Below, piece after piece: positions 24,727 to 32,949 of a stretch of 64,000 nucleotides of DNA. The DNA comes from Microbacterium sp. Leaf151 (GTDB lineage: Bacteria; Actinomycetota; Actinomycetes; Actinomycetales; Microbacteriaceae). Made by a program: the position numbers and the translations under genes. The DNA lies in contig NZ_LMOR01000004.1 in assembly GCF_001424225.1 (NCBI RefSeq), positions 1-64,000 on the forward strand, read 5' to 3'. Numbering within the stretch: the stretch's first letter is position 1; each line of letters opens with the position of its first letter. Under the pieces are notes generated by a model. The model was not told the DNA's origin and made no database searches. It was given only the letters and a program-made list of their open reading frames with translations.

Positions 24727-25101
24727 CTACGTGTTGACGTCGGCGTCGGCGTCTGCTCTCGCCGCGCGACCGCCCTCGACCGGCGGGGCGAGGCGGTCGA
24801 GCTCGTCGAGAGCCGCCCGGGCGCGTTCCACGCGAGCCGGCACCGCGCCATCCCACCAGCGAGGGCCGCGTTCGCCCAGGCCCGCCTTCGCCACCCCCAC
24901 GCGGTGACGCACGGCGGCCAGCACGGCGGGATCCTCCGAGCGCTTCGCCGTGCGGACGGCCGCGCGTGCCCGCCCCAGGTGCGAGCGCAGGCGGTCGGCG
25001 ATGTCGGTGGGCAGGGCCGGGTCCGTTCGGCGCCAGCGGCGACCGTCGATGACGAGCCATCTCTCGTCGTCGGAGGGTTCTCCCGCATTCCCGGATGCCA
25101 T
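24727..25101 (-). CDS. Conserved actinobacterial hypothetical protein (124 aa)
   Basis: Start ATG at 25099-25101. The N-terminal part has a compact RWLVIDGRRWRRTDPALP motif, the rest is helical and charged (RLRSHLGRARAAVRTAKRSE; GERGPRWWDGAVPARVERAR). Strong codon bias supports coding. No catalytic motif or membrane segment. I do not recognise a function. Upstream, 25102-25327 holds nothing I can call. Confidence 0.72.
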   Translation of the reverse strand: MASGNAGEPSDDERWLVIDGRRWRRTDPALPTDIADRLRSHLGRARAAVRTAKRSEDPAVLAAVRHRVGVAKAGLGERGPRWWDGAVPARVERARAALDELDRLAPPVEGGRAARADADADVNT

Positions 25102-25327
25102 CACTCCAGTGCAGTCGACGACGTCGACGGGGGAAACTCCCCGGCACCGTCCAGACTTCCGTGCTAGCTTGGTCTCATTCGTTCTGGGACTTGCTTCATC
25201 GACGCCCGCCTCATCGCTGAGATGCCGGGCGCACGGCGCCGAGCCGTTTACGACAGCAATCCTGCCCTCAATCATCGCGTGCCCCGCTCGACGGCTTCGG
25301 TCCTCGCGTCGCACTCGCGGAAAGTTC

Positions 25328-25630
25328 TTGTGTCTCTGCTTCACCCTTCGCCACTATCGTGGCGCCAGGCCGATCTCGACGTCTACGTCGCGATGGCCGG
25401 ATCCGACTACGCCGGTTTCGTCGGCGCGGGCACCTCGGGCTTCGAAGCCCAGGGTCCCCTCGGCGAGAATCTCGGCTTCCATATCTCCGTCGACGCAGCT
25501 CAGGCTGCGGTCGACGGCCACCGCGTCCGCGGTACCGACTCGGTACCGCGGCGTCCCCGTCCGCTCCGCACGCGTCGGAGCGGCGCCCACGGTCGCGTCT
25601 GCGGCCCAACATGAATAAAGAGGAAACACG
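25328..25630 (+). promoter_or_regulatory. Putative promoter and long structured 5' leader of cspA
   Basis: TTGTGT (25328-25333) and CACTAT (25352-25357) with an 18-bp spacer form a plausible sigma70-type promoter, giving a leader of roughly 265 nt. The leader includes a perfect 12-bp-arm hairpin at 25527-25551 (CCGCGGTACCGA / TCGGTACCGCGG) and an 8-bp hairpin at 25561-25583 (CCGCTCCG / CGGAGCGG), then AGAGGAAA before the ATG. Long structured leaders are characteristic of temperature-responsive cold-shock mRNAs. Promoter position is uncertain. Confidence 0.4.
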
Positions 25631-25834
25631 ATGGCCACTGGCACCGTGAAATGGTTCAACTCCGAAAAGGGCTACGGCTTCATCGCTCCCGATGACGGCT
25701 CCGCCGACCTGTTCGCGCACTTCAGCGCGATCCAGGGCAACGGCTTCAAGGAGCTGACGGAAGCGCAGAAGGTCGAATTCGACGCCGAGCAGGGCCCCAA
25801 GGGCATGCAGGCGGCGAACATCCGCCCCCTCTAA
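25631..25834 (+). CDS. cspA: Cold shock protein, CspA family
   Basis: 67 residues, a single cold-shock domain: [18 protein letters not shown] contains RNP1 (KGYGFI), and [11 protein letters not shown] contains RNP2. It ends [12 protein letters not shown]. It binds single-stranded RNA/DNA as an RNA chaperone. AGAGGA precedes the ATG. A terminator follows at 25848-25891. A fatty-acid desaturase lies just downstream, a fitting partner for cold adaptation though separately terminated. Confidence 0.97.
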   Translation: MATGTVKWFNSEKGYGFIAPDDGSADLFAHFSAIQGNGFKELTEAQKVEFDAEQGPKGMQAANIRPL

Positions 25835-25847
25835 GCTCCGCTGAGAC

Positions 25848-25891
25848 CCGGAAGCCGGGCTCGTCGCAGACGCGATGAGCCCGGCTTCCGG
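25848..25891 (+). terminator. Intrinsic terminator of cspA
   Basis: 15-bp perfect stem (CCGGAAGCCGGGCTC / GAGCCCGGCTTCCGG) with a 14-nt loop, 13 bp after the stop, followed by TGTTT. Confidence 0.85.
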
Positions 25892-26001
25892 TGTTTCCGG
25901 ACCGCCGTGACATCGGTCGAAACACGTCACGGGAGTTACCGTTTGCCGTGAGCATCCTGCACATGCGGATGTATTCCGGGGGCCTCATACGAGGGCACGT
26001 A

Positions 26002-27186
26002 ATGTGGGCCTCAGCCCGGGTAACCGCCCGGCTCCCCACCAGGGTCACCCCCGATCCGAGGAGAAGTTCCATCGCCTCCACCATCGTCGAGTCCCGCCTC
26101 GGCCCCGTTCGTCAGACGTACTCCGGCACCACGGAGTTTCCCCCCATCGCCAAGGCCTACACAGAGTTGTCTCAGGTCGTCCGCGAGAGCGGGCTCTTGG
26201 CTCGGACCCCCCGCTTCTATGTCCTCGTCGCGATCGCGGTCGGCCTCGGCTTCGCCGGAGCCATCACCGGATTCGTCCTTCTCGGTGACAGCTGGTACCA
26301 GTTGTTGATCGCCGCGGCCCTCGGCATCCTGTTCACCCAGGTCGCCTTCCTTGCCCACGAGGCGAATCACCGCCAGATCCTCTCCTCCGGGCCCGCCAAC
26401 GACCGCCTCGCCCTGATCATCGGCAACGGCATCGTCGGCATGAGCCAGTCCTGGTGGGCGTCCAAGCACACCCGCCACCACGCCAACCCGAACCGCGTCG
26501 GCAAAGACCCCGACATCGAGATCGACACGATCTCGTTCCTCGACGAAGACGCCGCCAAGGCGCGCGGCATCCAGCGCTGGATCACCCGACGTCAGGGCTG
26601 GCTGTTCTTCCCCCTGCTCACGCTCGAGGGTCTCAACCTGCACTTCCTCGCGCTTCGCCACCTGTCCTCGCGCGAAGAGATCAAGGGCCGCTGGCAGGAG
26701 CTCGGCCTGCTCGCGCTGCGCCACGCGCTCGTGATCACCCCGGTCTTCGTCTTCCTGCCGCTCGGCATGGCTTTCGCGTTCCTCGGCGTTCAGCTGGCCG
26801 TCTTCGGTGTCTACATGGGCGCGTCATTCGCACCCAACCACAAGGGCATGGCAGTCATCGCCCCCGGCGCGAAGCTCGACTTCTTCAGCAAGCAGGTGTA
26901 CACCTCGCGCAACATCTCCGGTGGCTGGTGGGCGACGTGGCTCATGGGCGGTCTGAACTACCAGATCGAGCACCACCTGTTCCCGAACATGGCGCGCCCG
27001 CACCTCAGCCGCGCCCGTTCGATCGTGCGCGAGCACTGCAAGACCCTCGACATCCCGTACGTCGAGACCACTCTGCTGCAGTCCTACGGCATCGTCATCC
27101 GGTACCTCAACGAGGTGGGGCTCGCCGCTCGCGATCCCTTCGACTGCCCGTTGACAGGATCGACGCGTCACCTGTCAGTCAAGTAA
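26002..27186 (+). CDS. Fatty-acid (acyl-lipid/acyl-CoA) desaturase
   Basis: Membrane di-iron desaturase with three His boxes: HEANH (about 26354), KHTRHHANPN (HxxHH, about 26464) and NYQIEHHLFPNM (about 26958). Two hydrophobic hairpins precede and follow the second box. It introduces double bonds into membrane fatty acids using O2 and a reductant. The conserved N-terminus begins at ASTIVESRLGPVRQTYSG, and GAGGAG lies seven bases before an ATC (26071-26073) exactly where a Met would be expected. The nearest conventional start is ATG 26002, used here, but it adds 23 Arg-rich residues read through a leader hairpin. The true start is therefore uncertain and may be the rare AUC codon. Confidence 0.93.
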   Translation: MWASARVTARLPTRVTPDPRRSSIASTIVESRLGPVRQTYSGTTEFPPIAKAYTELSQVVRESGLLARTPRFYVLVAIAVGLGFAGAITGFVLLGDSWYQLLIAAALGILFTQVAFLAHEANHRQILSSGPANDRLALIIGNGIVGMSQSWWASKHTRHHANPNRVGKDPDIEIDTISFLDEDAAKARGIQRWITRRQGWLFFPLLTLEGLNLHFLALRHLSSREEIKGRWQELGLLALRHALVITPVFVFLPLGMAFAFLGVQLAVFGVYMGASFAPNHKGMAVIAPGAKLDFFSKQVYTSRNISGGWWATWLMGGLNYQIEHHLFPNMARPHLSRARSIVREHCKTLDIPYVETTLLQSYGIVIRYLNEVGLAARDPFDCPLTGSTRHLSVK

Positions 27187-27198
27187 TCACCGCGCACA

Positions 27199-27233
27199 CG
27201 AAGGCGCCGTCCCCCTCGGGGGCGGCGCCTTCG
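27199..27233 (+). terminator. Intrinsic terminator of the desaturase gene
   Basis: Stem CGAAGGCGCCG / CGGCGCCTTCG extended by CCCC/GGGG, 13 bp after the stop. Confidence 0.85.
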
Positions 27234-27385
27234 TCGTTCTCGCCCCTGTTCGCCGCCTCGATCGGCGCGCGGCTCACGCGGGGAGCGACCCGTCCGTCAG
27301 CAAGGTCGATCGAAGGACACGGCGGCGCCCTTCCCCCGGTCGTGCGGTGAGCGGCGGCGAAGGTGCGCGCGGGCGGTGCCCGCCG

Positions 27386-27889
27386 TCAGGCGCGAGGGAT
27401 CTCGTGCAGCACGACGTCGCGAACGTCGCCGTCGGCGAGAACGAGCGTCATGAAGGTGCAGGCGGGCTGGCGCCGGCGGTCGGTGGGCGAACCGGGATTC
27501 AGCAGGCGCAGACCGTTCGGGGTCACCGTGTCCCACGGGATGTGGCTGTGGCCGAATACGAGCAGGTCGGTCTCGGGGAATGCAGCATCCATGCGCTTCT
27601 CCCGCCCGGTCGCAGCTCCCGTCTCGTGCACGACCGCGACCCGCACTCCATCGATCTCGGCGTGCGCGATCTCCGGCAGGCATGCGCGCAGGTCGTCACC
27701 GTCGTTGTTGCCCCAGACGCCCCGCACGGGCCCGAGGGCGCTCAGCTCGTCGAACACCGCGACGCTCACCCAGTCGCCGGCGTGCACGATCAGGTCGACC
27801 TCGGATGCCGCCCGGCGCACGGCATCCGGGAGAACGCGTGCCCGCTTGGGTACGTGCGTGTCGGCCACGAGGAGCAGTCGGGTCGCCAT
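27386..27889 (-). CDS. Metallophosphoesterase, YfcE/MJ0936 family
   Basis: 167 residues. Dimetal phosphoesterase motifs are all present: LLVADTHVPK (DxH), VHAGDW (GD), VWGNNDGDDL (GNxD/N), VVHETG (H) and LVFGHSHIPW (GHxH). Members are small cytoplasmic phosphodiesterases acting on artificial diesters, with unknown natural substrate. It is bounded on the 3' side by the desaturase terminator region and divergent from the DUF3054 gene. Confidence 0.93.
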   Translation of the reverse strand: MATRLLLVADTHVPKRARVLPDAVRRAASEVDLIVHAGDWVSVAVFDELSALGPVRGVWGNNDGDDLRACLPEIAHAEIDGVRVAVVHETGAATGREKRMDAAFPETDLLVFGHSHIPWDTVTPNGLRLLNPGSPTDRRRQPACTFMTLVLADGDVRDVVLHEIPRA

Positions 27890-28021
27890 TCCCCCACGCT
27901 ACCCATCGGCGGCTCCTCCGTGTCCGACACTCCGCCCCTCCGGAGGCGCCCGCGTCATCGCGTCGACGAGCGATGCCGCGCGCCTCGGCGACGGGCGCGG
28001 CGCGCGGGCGAAGGATCGACG

Positions 28022-28444
28022 ATGCGCGTGCACCACCCGAGGAGCGACGAGAATGAAGAGGTGCCCACCCCCCGCCGCTTCCCCGTCGTCGCCCTGATCG
28101 TGGATGCGGCTCTCGTCATCCTTTTCGCGGCAATCGGTCGAGCGACGCACGAGGGCGATGCCTTCGGTCCGTTCGGCACAGGGCTGGCGACGACGGCCTG
28201 GCCGTTCCTGGTCGCCCTGCTGGCGGGCTGGTTGATCACCCGTGCCTGGCGTCGCCCCGTCGCCGTCCTGCGAACCGGCCTGCCGGTGTGGGCCGTGACG
28301 GTCGTACTCGGGGTGACCTTGCGAGCGCTCAGCGGCCAGGGCATCGCCATCGCGTTCGTCAGCGTGGCAACGATCACGCTCGCGCTGTTCCTGCTCGGCT
28401 GGCGCGGTGTCGCTCTTGTGGTGGCCTACTCCCGACGCGCCTGA
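28022..28444 (+). CDS. DUF3054 family membrane protein
   Basis: 140 residues from the ATG at 28022 (AAGGA upstream). Four hydrophobic segments; conserved IGRATHEGDAF motif after the first helix and WPFLVALLAGWLITRAW later, as in DUF3054 proteins of actinobacteria. Function unknown. A small terminator follows. Confidence 0.85.
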   Translation: MRVHHPRSDENEEVPTPRRFPVVALIVDAALVILFAAIGRATHEGDAFGPFGTGLATTAWPFLVALLAGWLITRAWRRPVAVLRTGLPVWAVTVVLGVTLRALSGQGIAIAFVSVATITLALFLLGWRGVALVVAYSRRA

Positions 28445-28445
28445 C

Positions 28446-28469
28446 CGCCCCGGCGCAGACGTCGGGGCG
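28446..28469. terminator. Short hairpin between convergent genes
   Basis: 7-bp GC stem CGCCCCG / CGGGGCG at 28446-28452 and 28463-28469, immediately after the DUF3054 stop and 24 bp from the end of the ACT gene. Confidence 0.5.
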
Positions 28470-28492
28470 TCGGGGAACGGGCCGCGTCGATC

Positions 28493-29005
28493 TCAGTCGC
28501 TGAGCGAGACGTCGACCTGGATCTCGGCCGCGAGGCGCTCGAGCTCGGTGACGAGGTCGTCGACCTCCACCCCCTCGGCGAGCGTCACGGTGATCGCGGC
28601 TTCGAAGAGGCGTCCGCCGGCCATCGCGGCATCCGTCGTCTGCGTCGACATCCGCTCGATGCTCGCACCCCGCGCGCTGAGCGCGGCGGAGACCTCGCGC
28701 ACGATGCCCGGACGATCGTTGCCGACCACGTCGAGGGTCACGCTGCGCGGGACGGATGCCGACGCGGCGGCCGAGCCGGTGTGCACGGTCACCGCGAGGG
28801 TTCCGGCCAGACTCTCGAGCGCCTGGCGCAGCGCGTCGGCGCGGTCGGCTGACACGGAGACCTCGACGATCCCGGCGAAGGCACCCGCGAGTTCGGCGAG
28901 CTCGCTGTTCTCCCAGTTGCCGCCGTGGGCATCGACGATGTCGGCGACGGCGGAGACGAGACCGGCGCGATCGTCGCCGACGACGGTGAGCACGAGGGTG
29001 ACCAT
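28493..29005 (-). CDS. Tandem ACT-domain protein (GcvR-like)
   Basis: 170 residues made of two ACT modules: VTLVLTVVGDDRAGLVSAVA (about 1-75) and SVTLDVVGNDRPGIVREVSA (about 88-165), each with the D-R-x-G-(L/I)-V ligand loop. Two-ACT proteins of this kind sense amino acids or act as regulatory subunits, as does GcvR. No catalytic or DNA-binding domain. The target is unknown. Confidence 0.88.
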   Translation of the reverse strand: MVTLVLTVVGDDRAGLVSAVADIVDAHGGNWENSELAELAGAFAGIVEVSVSADRADALRQALESLAGTLAVTVHTGSAAASASVPRSVTLDVVGNDRPGIVREVSAALSARGASIERMSTQTTDAAMAGGRLFEAAITVTLAEGVEVDDLVTELERLAAEIQVDVSLSD

Positions 29006-29066
29006 TCCGACAGCGTAGCGAGCATTTGGCTGATACCGTGGGGTTTCCGCCGGAGGGGGTGAGTTC

Positions 29067-29345
29067 GTGATCGCGTCGCTGATCGCACTGCTCAACCTGC
29101 TGCTCGTCTCGGCCGAGCTGGCGCTCACGCCGGGCGGCGGCACTCCGCTGTTCGCGCTCGTCCTGGCCGCCGCCGTCGTCGTGACCGCGGCGATCGTCCT
29201 CGTGGTACTGCCGGCCCTGGTGGGAAATGCTCCCCCGCCGTGCGCGCGGCCCATCGACCCGTCGGCCCCTCTCGCGCAGAGCGACCCCGATGCGGCCGGG
29301 CATCCGCGCCCGCGCGCCCCTGGGTACGAGGTCCGCACCGCGTAG
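29067..29345 (+). CDS. DUF6412-like small membrane protein
   Basis: 92 residues, GTG start. Two N-terminal hydrophobic segments (MIASLIALLNLLLVSAELAL and ALVLAAAVVVTAAIVLVVLP) are followed by a Pro-rich cytoplasmic tail. It lies 159 bp before yidC on the same strand. DUF6412 is a tentative assignment from layout and neighbourhood. Function unknown; it may accompany YidC. Confidence 0.7.
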   Translation: MIASLIALLNLLLVSAELALTPGGGTPLFALVLAAAVVVTAAIVLVVLPALVGNAPPPCARPIDPSAPLAQSDPDAAGHPRPRAPGYEVRTA

Positions 29346-29504
29346 TCCGCACGCGTCCTCGCCCTCGACGGGCGTCGTGTCGTCCGGGATGCGCGGTGCC
29401 GGTCGCCCGCGCGCAGCAGCCCCGACGCTCGGTCCCGAGATCGGAGGACACCTGCGCCCCGTGACCGATCCACCCTGTGATCGCCTCACTCGAACGGACG
29501 CCCC

Positions 29505-30236
29505 GTGGACCTCTTCACCCTGCCCCCTCTCGCTCTCCTGCTCGACCTCGCTACGCGAGCACTTCTCGCCCTGACCACCCTGCTCGACCCCCTCGCCGGT
29601 ACGGCGGCTGCCGCACTGGCCGTCGTCGTCGTCACTCTCGCGGCGCGTCTTGCGCTCATCCCGGTGGGGGTGTCGCAAGCGCGCGCCGAACAGACGCGCG
29701 CCCGCCTCGCGCCCCGCCTACGTGCGCTGCGGGAACGTTGGGGTCGTACCCCCGAACGCCTGCAGCGCGAGACGATGCGGCTCTACCGCGACGAGGGGAC
29801 CTCGCCGCTCGCCGGTTGCCTCCCGGTGCTCGCCCAGGCGCCCGTGGTCGGTCTGCTCTACGCCGTTTTCCTGCACCCCACCGTCGGCGGGCAGGCGAAC
29901 CCACTGCTCGCGCATGAACTGCTGGGTGTGCCGCTGGGACGGAGCCTCATCGGCGCGCTCTCGACGGGGACGACGGATGCCGCCACCCTCGCCGTCATCG
30001 GCACACTCGTCGCCGTGGTCGCGCTCGTCGCCGAGGCGACGCGGCGCCTGCTGCGTCCAGCCTCGGATCCGACGGCACCGGCCTGGATGACGGGGATGGT
30101 GGGCACCCTGCATTTCACCACCGCGGTGGTGGCCGCGTTCGTTCCGGTAGCGGCGGCCCTTTATCTCGCCGTGACGACCGTGTGGACGCTCGCGCAACGA
30201 CTGCTGCTCAGACGGCGATACCCGCTGCCGTCGTGA
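29505..30236 (+). CDS. yidC: Membrane protein insertase, YidC/Oxa1 family (short form)
   Basis: 243 residues, GTG start. Oxa1 features: LAARLALIPVGVSQARAEQT with the cytosolic Arg/Glu-rich hairpin (RLRALRERWGRTPERLQRET), then DEGTSPLAGCLPVLAQAPVV, followed by further hydrophobic helices and a short basic C-terminus. It inserts or folds inner-membrane proteins. The usual yidC beside rnpA/rpmH is not in this window and this version is short, so it is probably a second, specialised insertase. Confidence 0.9.
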   Translation: MDLFTLPPLALLLDLATRALLALTTLLDPLAGTAAAALAVVVVTLAARLALIPVGVSQARAEQTRARLAPRLRALRERWGRTPERLQRETMRLYRDEGTSPLAGCLPVLAQAPVVGLLYAVFLHPTVGGQANPLLAHELLGVPLGRSLIGALSTGTTDAATLAVIGTLVAVVALVAEATRRLLRPASDPTAPAWMTGMVGTLHFTTAVVAAFVPVAAALYLAVTTVWTLAQRLLLRRRYPLPS

Positions 30237-30276
30237 CGGGCGGCATCACCACCGAGCGGCAGCGATGCCCGACCGA

Positions 30277-31524
30277 TCACACCGTGCGCGCGTCCGCGTC
30301 CCACCGCGGTGACGCGGACGCGTTGACCGCGGCCATCGCGAGCACCAGCAGTGCCGCCGCGTCCGGGAACAGCATGGCCGTCGACACCGACACGCTTTCA
30401 GCGACGGCGCCGGTCACCGCCGACGCGGCGGCCTGCGCGAGCGTCAAAGCCGAGGCGAGGAGGGTCATCGTCGATGCGGTGCGGCCGCGCGGCGCGCGGG
30501 CACCGGCCAGGCTGAACAGGGTGACCAGCGAGGGGCCGACCCCGATGCCCATGAGGCACAGCACCGCGGTCACCGCCACGACGGAGCCGCCGACGGTGTA
30601 CGCACCGGCCGACGCGGTGAGCACGACGGAGAAAACGATCAAGCGCCACCGCAGCGTGAAACGCGCGGGGAGCACGGCCACGGCGAGTGCCAGCACGGCC
30701 GAGCCCACGCCCATCACCCCGTACAGAAGGGCCCCCGCCTCGGGCGCGCCCTGAGCCTCCATGAACGCGGTCAGCGAGGTCAGCGTCGAGCCGAAGAACA
30801 GGCCCACACCGAAGACCGCCGCCACCAGAACGAGCATGCGGGGATGCAGAAGCTCTCTGAACGGCGCCATCGCCGCCCGCTCGGACCGCTCGGGGACGGC
30901 GCGTCCGGTCGGGTGAAGCGCGAAAGCGGTGACGAAGACGAAGCTCAGTACCGCGGCAACGGCGATCGGTGCCCACGGCGCGATGAGGGCGGCCAGGACA
31001 CCCACGACGAAAGGCCCGATCACGAATGCCGTCTCATCGGCGGCCGACTCGTACGCCATCGCGCGCGAGAACGTGCGCTGACGACGGTCGGGGTGCACGC
31101 GTTCCCCGATCAGGGCCATCATCCGCGTGCGCGACATCGCCGCGGTCTGCGGACCGGTGAGGCCGATGGCTACCGCGGCGGCGAGAAGCATGCCGTCGAC
31201 CGTCGCGGTGGCCACGACCAACGGGAACACCGCGAGCAGGATGCCATTGAGCACCCCGGCCGGCACCAGCACTCTTCGCTGTCCGTAACGGTCGGCCAGA
31301 TCGCCCAGCACGGGACCGGCGAAGACGACCCCCAGTCCGACCGCGGCTGACGTCAGCCCGCCGAGGGCGACGGACCCGCGCGCGGCGACGACGAGGGCGA
31401 GGACGCCCACCGTCATCATGGCGAACGGTAGCCGCGCGATGAAGGCGACGGGGAAGTACCACGCACCCGTGTGGTGGACCAGCGGGCGGTGGGCGACGGC
31501 GCTCGGCGACGAGGGCGATGTCAT
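30277..31524 (-). CDS. Major facilitator superfamily transporter
   Basis: 415 residues with about 12 hydrophobic helices. Motif A of MFS drug/metabolite carriers is visible as GDLADRYGQRRVLVPAG between helices 2 and 3, and a long cytoplasmic loop with RAVPERSERA divides the halves. It probably exports a small molecule using the proton gradient; the substrate is unknown. It ends 41 bp from yidC, convergent. No adjacent regulator. Confidence 0.88.
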   Translation of the reverse strand: MTSPSSPSAVAHRPLVHHTGAWYFPVAFIARLPFAMMTVGVLALVVAARGSVALGGLTSAAVGLGVVFAGPVLGDLADRYGQRRVLVPAGVLNGILLAVFPLVVATATVDGMLLAAAVAIGLTGPQTAAMSRTRMMALIGERVHPDRRQRTFSRAMAYESAADETAFVIGPFVVGVLAALIAPWAPIAVAAVLSFVFVTAFALHPTGRAVPERSERAAMAPFRELLHPRMLVLVAAVFGVGLFFGSTLTSLTAFMEAQGAPEAGALLYGVMGVGSAVLALAVAVLPARFTLRWRLIVFSVVLTASAGAYTVGGSVVAVTAVLCLMGIGVGPSLVTLFSLAGARAPRGRTASTMTLLASALTLAQAAASAVTGAVAESVSVSTAMLFPDAAALLVLAMAAVNASASPRWDADARTV

Positions 31525-31644
31525 GGATCGGTCTCCGGGGGCGGGGGAACGTGCCGCCTTGCCGGACCGGGCAGGTAGTTACACCTTGGGGCGGGAGAGT
31601 CCCGCGGCTTCATTCTACCTGCGGCGCTTCACCGAAGCTCGGAA

Positions 31645-31860
31645 TCAGCCCACCAGCGCCGCGATCGCGGCGATCACCGATGCCAGAGCGAGCACGAGGG
31701 CGATCGCGATGAGCACCGTGTGGACGATCAAGAACGGCGTGGGCTTGCCGGCCGCGTCCCGCGCGCGAGGATCTTTCGCGATGCGCGGGTAGAACCGCGG
31801 CCAGACGACGACGTTGAACACGGCGTTGGCGAACAGCAGCACGATCAACAAAGGTTCCAC
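31645..31860 (-). CDS. SCO4848 family membrane protein
   Basis: 71 residues, GTG start. Two helices: MEPLLIVLLFANAVFNVVVW followed by PRFYPRIAKDPRARD, then TPFLIVHTVLIAIALVLALA. The WPRFYPRIAKDPRA connection is characteristic of the SCO4848-type family. Function unknown. Upstream of the MFS gene on the same strand, 120 bp apart. Confidence 0.85.
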   Translation of the reverse strand: MEPLLIVLLFANAVFNVVVWPRFYPRIAKDPRARDAAGKPTPFLIVHTVLIAIALVLALASVIAAIAALVG

Positions 31861-32035
31861 GCCTCGAGCCTAAGCGTCCGCTCGTCCGCACAGCACAGGG
31901 CGGGGCGTCGACCCCGGCGCACGGACGCGTTCATCGTGGTCGACACGCATCACGCGCTGCGGCTCGGCCCTCGCCGAACCCGAGTGCGCGCGGTGCCCCT
32001 CGGACGGCACGGGACCCGCGCTCAGCGCCCCGCCG

Positions 32036-32377
32036 TCACGACGCGCACGCGATACAGAAGCGGGCGAACGGCCGCGCCTCTAGACGTGCGTCGGCGATGG
32101 GCCCCCCACACCGCTCGCAGACGCCGAAGACACCGGATGCCACACGCTCCCGCGCCGCGAGGATCTCGGCGCGTTCGGCTTCCGCGCCGCGACGCAGCGC
32201 GTCGACCTGCGCCCACTCCCCCGACAGGGTGGATCCCTCCGGGTCGTGCTCGTCGTCGGCGGTCGCGTCCGCGCGGTCGTGTCGCAGACTGTCCTCGTCT
32301 TCGCGGAGGCGGCTGAGGCGATGCTCGACCTCGCGTTCGCGGTCATCGAGCATGCGCGTGGCGGTGACGGCATCCAT
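32036..32377 (-). CDS. TraR/DksA-type zinc-finger regulator
   Basis: 113 residues. An N-terminal coiled coil (REREVEHRLSRLREDEDSLR ... ERAEILAARERVASG) leads into GVCERCGGPIADARLEARPF and FCIAC, the C4 zinc finger of DksA/TraR. DksA proteins enter the RNA polymerase secondary channel, although actinobacterial members are poorly studied and may differ. Divergent from the DUF2834 gene by 52 bp. 31861-32035 holds nothing callable. Confidence 0.88.
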   Translation of the reverse strand: MDAVTATRMLDDREREVEHRLSRLREDEDSLRHDRADATADDEHDPEGSTLSGEWAQVDALRRGAEAERAEILAARERVASGVFGVCERCGGPIADARLEARPFARFCIACAS

Positions 32378-32429
32378 GCTCCGACGCTAGCCCCCACCTG
32401 CGACATCGGGTCTCGGGCAGTATCGGCGC

Positions 32430-32792
32430 ATGAGCGAACTCCGCCGTCACTGGACACCGACCGCCGTGGTCTTCCTCGTGCTGGCCGTCGCCGGCCTCGT
32501 GGGCACCTGGATCTTCAACGCGCTCGCCATCGTGCAGATGCGCGACTTCGTCGGCGACCTCGTCTCGAGCGGCCCGGCGGTGTCGTCCATCACGGTCGAT
32601 CTGCTGGTGGTCGCCATCGCGGGGAGCATCTTCATCATCGTCGAGGCCCGCCGCCTCGGCATGCGGTTCGCGTGGCTGTACATCGTGCTGTCGGGGATCA
32701 CGGCATTCGCCTTCACGTATCCGCTGTTCCTTGCCATGCGTCAGCGCCGTCTCACCGCCCGGGCAGCCGCCTCCCCCGCCGATCATCGGTGA
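32430..32792 (+). CDS. DUF2834 membrane protein
   Basis: 120 residues with three hydrophobic helices. TAVVFLVLAVAGLVGTWIFN and IVEARRLGMRFAWLYIVLSG with the conserved EA-RRLGM-R-W pattern match DUF2834. Function unknown. A possible terminator hairpin lies 36 bp downstream. Confidence 0.83.
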   Translation: MSELRRHWTPTAVVFLVLAVAGLVGTWIFNALAIVQMRDFVGDLVSSGPAVSSITVDLLVVAIAGSIFIIVEARRLGMRFAWLYIVLSGITAFAFTYPLFLAMRQRRLTARAAASPADHR

Positions 32793-32827
32793 CGTCCCGC
32801 GACCGCCGGGGTGAGGGGCCGGACCCC

Positions 32828-32851
32828 GTCCCGTGGATGCGGCCACGGGAC
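32828..32851. terminator. Candidate terminator hairpin after DUF2834 gene
   Basis: Perfect 9-bp stem GTCCCGTGG / CCACGGGAC with a 6-nt loop. Lies between convergent genes, so it may act on either. No T-run. Confidence 0.5.
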
Positions 32852-32949
32852 GGACTCCTGTCGTCACTGTTCGCCGGAGCGCTGCAGATCTACGGCACGA
32901 CGAAGGCATCGCGCCGCAGATCGGCGTACCGGGGTTCTCGCGCCGGCCG

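Noticed and set aside
25222..25614. 130-aa protein upstream of cspA
   Set aside because: Part of one frame has coding-like codon bias, but there is no RBS, no family resemblance and the 3' part is Arg-rich; it overlaps the structured leader.
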